Of a stretch of 64,000 bases of DNA, positions 61,085 to 64,000 are shown one piece after another. Each line of letters opens with the position of its first letter. The first letter of the stretch is position 1. The notes under the pieces are model-generated. The model worked only from the letters and a program-made list of their open reading frames with translations, did not search any database and had not been told where the DNA came from. Both the position numbers and the translations under genes were made by a program. The DNA comes from CAZEAC01 sp964510065 (GTDB lineage: Bacteria > Bdellovibrionota_C > UBA2361 > CAIXSY01). The stretch spans positions 1-64,000 of the forward strand of contig CAZEAC010000007.1 of NCBI GenBank assembly GCA_964510065.1. The letters are read 5' to 3'.

Positions 61085-62359
61085 ATGCCAATTCCTATGC
61101 CAATTTTTAATTTGACAGCTGCATTAACAGTGTCTTTGACAGTTTCATTGGCAGTTTCATTGACTGCGTGTGCGCCTATTCCTACTCGGCAAGATTTTCA
61201 GCTTCGCCAGGATTTTCAGCCTAGACTTCAGCCAGGGGCTGCCGAGCCGGTCAATCAGACCCCCAGTAATAATCTAGATGGGCTCCAAATACAACATCCT
61301 GAGAATAATAAAGATATAACGAACACTTGGGCCACGGCGGCGACGTTTAATGAGGCCGATGTGACAGTTTTTGACGTCTCGAAGCTTGCCCCAAAGGCGG
61401 CAAAGAGCTCTGAAATTGTTACACTTATTAAGTGTGGTCTGCCATCGGACCAGCAGCTTTTGGCTGTCGATACCGATGGTAAAGTCGTTGTTTGGGATCT
61501 GCGCACCGATCGCGGGTATACCCTTATTGAGCTCGGATATCGCCCGAGTGTGGCTCGACTTTCACCTACCTGCCGATATCTCGCGGCAAGCAGCGGAAAT
61601 GTTGTTGGAGTTACTGATTTGGTTCAGCGTCGGGAGATAGCGCGCCTCTCTCGAATTAGAGCCCGCACCACCGCGCTTGAATGGGCTTCGAGTGTTGACC
61701 AGATATATTTTGGTGTCAGCGATTCATCGGTGTACCTTTGGAAATTCTTGGAGCCGGAGGGTGGGCCTGATGATCCGAATCTCGAGCGCTATGTTGGTCA
61801 TTCTTCGGTGATTAAGGCGCTTGCAAGTTTTCCTCGCGGACGGGTCTTCTTTTCGGCGGATTGGGCAGGAACGCTCAGTGCATGGTTACGCTTTGATGCG
61901 GATCCGCAACAGGGCGAATATGATGTTAATATATTTGGCGACGGTTTCTTTTCTGAGAAAGTACAGCGAGTTACTGCGAACAGATCGGCGGATGGGCCTG
62001 CAATTGTCAATCTTCTCGCGATGAACAGTTTTATAGTTGGTGCGACTGACGCTGGAGACCTCGAACTTTGGCAAAATCGTGGATTTAAGAAAGCCACTAG
62101 TGTGGAAGCGCATAAAGGCTCCATATATGGCATCGCGGGAAGTCCATCGGGGGAGCTAATTGCTTCTGCGGGTCGTGATGAGAAATTAAAAGTTTTTCGA
62201 ATCAACGAATCAATGCAAAATGAAGAACGTGTAGTTGAACTAAACGAGATTCAATCCGTGCAGCTTTCAGGGGTTCGTGCACTTACGTTTAGTGATGAGC
62301 GGCATGTGTATGCCGGTACTGCGGCGGGTGGCATCGCCGAAATTTTGATTGACGGATAG
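61085..62359 (+). CDS. WD40-like repeat lipoprotein
   Basis: A 424-residue outer-membrane or periplasmic lipoprotein. Signal peptide with AVSLTAC (lipid Cys near residue 29), then WD40-like beta-propeller repeats: LLAVDTDGKVVVWDLRTDRG, VFFSADWAGTLSAWLRFDAD, GELIASAGRDEKLKVFRINE. The signal region has short DNA repeats (ATGCCAATTCCTATGCCAA, and CAGTTTCATTG units), so several in-frame ATGs are possible (61085, 61097). Likely a scaffold or sensor of the envelope. The start of lspA follows closely. Confidence 0.75.
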   Translation: MPIPMPIFNLTAALTVSLTVSLAVSLTACAPIPTRQDFQLRQDFQPRLQPGAAEPVNQTPSNNLDGLQIQHPENNKDITNTWATAATFNEADVTVFDVSKLAPKAAKSSEIVTLIKCGLPSDQQLLAVDTDGKVVVWDLRTDRGYTLIELGYRPSVARLSPTCRYLAASSGNVVGVTDLVQRREIARLSRIRARTTALEWASSVDQIYFGVSDSSVYLWKFLEPEGGPDDPNLERYVGHSSVIKALASFPRGRVFFSADWAGTLSAWLRFDADPQQGEYDVNIFGDGFFSEKVQRVTANRSADGPAIVNLLAMNSFIVGATDAGDLELWQNRGFKKATSVEAHKGSIYGIAGSPSGELIASAGRDEKLKVFRINESMQNEERVVELNEIQSVQLSGVRALTFSDERHVYAGTAAGGIAEILIDG

Positions 62360-62368
62360 GTGAGAGTA

Positions 62369-62932
62369 ATGAATTGCAAAGAGCCGCACACTGCGGATTC
62401 TAGACTCCGAGATAGCGGGTTAAAAGCGCTTTTTATTGTTATGGCTATAAGTGCGGTCGTGGCAGTTCTTGATCAGGTTTCGAAAAATATTGCGCTGAGC
62501 GCCATGGAACCAGGCGAGCAGCATCCGGTTATTCCCGGCTTTTTTAATATTGTGCTTGTCTTTAATCGTGGAGCTGCGTTCGGAATGTTTTCAGGCCTTG
62601 ATGACGGTATAAGGCACTATGCTCTGGGTGCGGCGACGTTGCTGGCATTATGTGCGGTGTTTTACTTCCTTTACAAGGAGTTTAAGAAAAGCGCGATTAG
62701 TCGTTTTGCTTTAGCGCTGATTCTTGGTGGTGCAGTAGGGAACATTATTGATCGTGTTGGGCGCGGGGAGGTTGTTGATTTTCTTGACTTCTATTTTAGC
62801 GAATACCATTGGCCGGCCTTTAACGTGGCAGATAGCGCAATATGCGTCGGCGTTGGCTTGTTACTACTTTTTGGTAATCGCCGGGCTTATAAAGTGAGCA
62901 GCGAGCCTCACCTGAAAATTGGCGAATCGTAA
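62369..62932 (+). CDS. lspA: Lipoprotein signal peptidase (signal peptidase II)
   Basis: A 187-residue four-pass membrane aspartyl protease. VLDQVSKNIAL, FNIVLVFNRGAAFGMF, the catalytic GGAVGNIIDRVGRGEVVDFL and the second Asp in FNVADSAICVG are all present. It removes signal peptides of diacylglyceryl-modified prolipoproteins, of which this window encodes several. ATG 62369 follows AGGTGA. It starts 10 bases after the WD40 gene. Confidence 0.95.
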   Translation: MNCKEPHTADSRLRDSGLKALFIVMAISAVVAVLDQVSKNIALSAMEPGEQHPVIPGFFNIVLVFNRGAAFGMFSGLDDGIRHYALGAATLLALCAVFYFLYKEFKKSAISRFALALILGGAVGNIIDRVGRGEVVDFLDFYFSEYHWPAFNVADSAICVGVGLLLLFGNRRAYKVSSEPHLKIGES

Positions 62933-62936
62933 GTAG

Positions 62937-63290
62937 TTACCGCACCAGTTCAATGCTTGCCGATAGCTCCGCGGCTCCGATGTCCGCCTCGAGCTTCGCA
63001 AGCTGGACCTTCACTGCTTTTGCTAAAGGGTTCTCAAGAAGTAGTTCGGCGAGCCCGAGTACTGCCGTTTCGGCGAGATAGAAGCGATGCTCTTGAATAA
63101 ATGTGCGCGCTGTCGTCGCCGTTTTGGCCCAATCGACTGTGCTTTCGCAGCATTGAGCGTTGCGGCTCAGGCTAAAATCACAACGTATCTCAATGTTCAG
63201 TGAAAGCCTCTGTTCGTGCAATCTTTCGGCTGGATTTATCCCCAGAATCGCCGGAAAGACCAGTTCCTTGATCGAAATTATGCCGTCCAT
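62937..63290 (-). CDS. folB: Dihydroneopterin aldolase
   Basis: A 117-residue FolB-fold enzyme of folate synthesis, converting dihydroneopterin to hydroxymethyl-dihydropterin and glycolaldehyde. VFPAILGINPAERLHEQRLS is the family's N-terminal signature, with the catalytic Glu position in PAERLHEQ and LAETAVLGLAELLLENP later. Convergent with lspA, with only 4 bases between. Divergent from the next lipoprotein gene. Confidence 0.85.
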   Translation of the reverse strand: MDGIISIKELVFPAILGINPAERLHEQRLSLNIEIRCDFSLSRNAQCCESTVDWAKTATTARTFIQEHRFYLAETAVLGLAELLLENPLAKAVKVQLAKLEADIGAAELSASIELVR

Positions 63291-63347
63291 TTTGCTGTTT
63301 TGCTTCTCCTTAGTTTGAGTTAGAGTTTATTACTATGTTCGTACGTT

Positions 63348-63695
63348 ATGAGTAAATTGACTGCATTAAATAGCATTAAAACCATGAAATTGTCGGCCTT
63401 TGTTTCCGTTGCGCTGAATTCGCTACTGCTCATGACATTCTTACTTAGCGGCTGCTCGAGCCAGCCTCCGAGCGCAATTGAAAATGGCGCGCTTACAAAC
63501 TCGCCTGGTGGAGCCGCGGGCGCCCTAGGTGGCGAGGATATCAACGGCGACCCGGAGAAGTCTGTTGAAGAGCGAGCTGCCGAGCAAAAGCTTATAATTG
63601 AGCGCCAGCGCAAGGAGATTGAGCGTCAAAAACGCGAAATCGACGAGCTCCGCCGACAGCGCTATTACAACGAACGTTTGAAGAAATACGAATAA
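63348..63695 (+). CDS. Small lipoprotein with C-terminal coiled coil
   Basis: A 115-residue lipoprotein. After about 20 extra residues, MTFLLSGC gives the lipobox (Cys near residue 36), then a Gly/Ala linker and a charged helix of about 45 residues (LIIERQRKEIERQKREIDEL) that should form a coiled coil. No family recognised. Confidence 0.65.
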   Translation: MSKLTALNSIKTMKLSAFVSVALNSLLLMTFLLSGCSSQPPSAIENGALTNSPGGAAGALGGEDINGDPEKSVEERAAEQKLIIERQRKEIERQKREIDELRRQRYYNERLKKYE

Positions 63696-63741
63696 CGGCT
63701 ACGTGGGGATTGGAAGGTAAAAGGAAAATAAGGAGACAATA

Positions 63742-64000
63742 ATGATAATAGTGCATAGCAGGGCAAGGTTAGGCACAGGCGTTCTCGGAGCGGCGTTGCT
63801 TCTCTTGGCTGGCTGTACCGAACCGGGCGAAACCACCGGAATGGGCGCGGCTACGGGCAGTGCGATCGGCGCTGGTGTTGGTGCAATTATTGGCAGCCAG
63901 ACCGGAGGTGCCGGAGCAGGTCTCGTCCTCGGTGCGGTTGCTGGCGGTGGCACTGGCGCGCTCATTGCGAATTCGCTTGAGGCGCAGGAGAAAGGAATTC
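63742..64000 (+). CDS. Glycine-zipper lipoprotein (partial, runs off the window)
   Basis: Starts ATG 63742 with AGGAGA upstream and is open to the end of the window (86 codons seen). LLLAGC gives the lipobox, followed by repeated small-residue units (GAATGSAIGAGVGAIIGS, GGAGAGLVLGAVAGGGTG) typical of glycine-zipper 2TM/OmpA-associated lipoproteins. The C-terminal part is outside. Confidence 0.75.
   Translation, partial: MIIVHSRARLGTGVLGAALLLLAGCTEPGETTGMGAATGSAIGAGVGAIIGSQTGGAGAGLVLGAVAGGGTGALIANSLEAQEKGI

Overview
The window looks like a piece of a Gram-negative, deltaproteobacterium-like chromosome carrying one integrated conjugative element. Evidence for a diderm host is the lipoprotein signal peptides, signal peptidase II (lspA), a tripartite RND efflux system, PBP4- and MltD-type murein enzymes and many secreted or envelope proteins. 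The lineage cannot be fixed from the sequence alone. One run of 10 N at 19901-19910 marks a scaffold gap, so this is an assembly product.

Left chromosomal flank (1-17393): a large sigma-70-like protein of unknown role, a collagen-like/glycine-rich secreted protein, a HAD phosphatase, a MraZ-like AbrB protein outside any division cluster, xseA-xseB (exonuclease VII), a branched-chain-amino-acid-type binding protein, an FHA protein, a helical-repeat protein, a hexapeptide acyltransferase and a membrane-anchored Ser/Thr kinase. Several hypotheticals lie between them.

Integrated element (about 17394-53476, 36 kb): it lies between an intact tRNA-Cys(GCA) at 53435-53508 and a 43-bp copy of the 3' part of that tRNA at 17394-17436, with a tyrosine integrase beside the intact tRNA. 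Left module on the + strand: J-domain membrane protein, excisionase-like protein, small protein, repeat-rich oriT candidate, DUF3363-type relaxase, TraG/VirD4 coupling protein, ribbon-helix-helix protein. Cargo (23.2-33.7 kb, mostly - strand): Zn/Cd/Pb-type P1B ATPase, CzcABC-type RND efflux and small accessory envelope proteins, with no visible metal regulator. Right module (- strand): a P-type (Trb) type IV secretion system, read from trbC to trbI, followed by ssb and a VirB7-like lipoprotein. The traF peptidase, two unknown proteins, trbB and an SH3 protein form a second block. Between these blocks sit an ArdC-like antirestriction protein, an unknown 210-aa protein and an AbiEi-like/DUF5677-like two-gene cassette that looks like a toxin-antitoxin or phage-defence unit. 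A DUF2840 protein and a YhcG-type PDDEXK nuclease separate trbC from the integrase.

Right chromosomal flank (53509-64000): 7Fe ferredoxin, PBP4 (dacB), LysM transglycosylase (mltD-like), ATP-grasp enzyme, a DEAD-box helicase-like protein with eroded catalytic motifs but a DbpA RNA-binding domain, a WD40 lipoprotein, lspA, folB and two small lipoproteins, the last cut by the window end.

How it works together: the relaxase and TraG would process and deliver element DNA to the Trb channel, the integrase would insert it at tRNA-Cys, ArdC and SSB would protect the incoming strand, and the metal-efflux block is the selectable cargo. The least explained parts are the AbiEi/DUF5677 pair, the 790-bp leader of ardC, the dispersed GAATTCCAAC repeats and the 1031-aa sigma-like protein.
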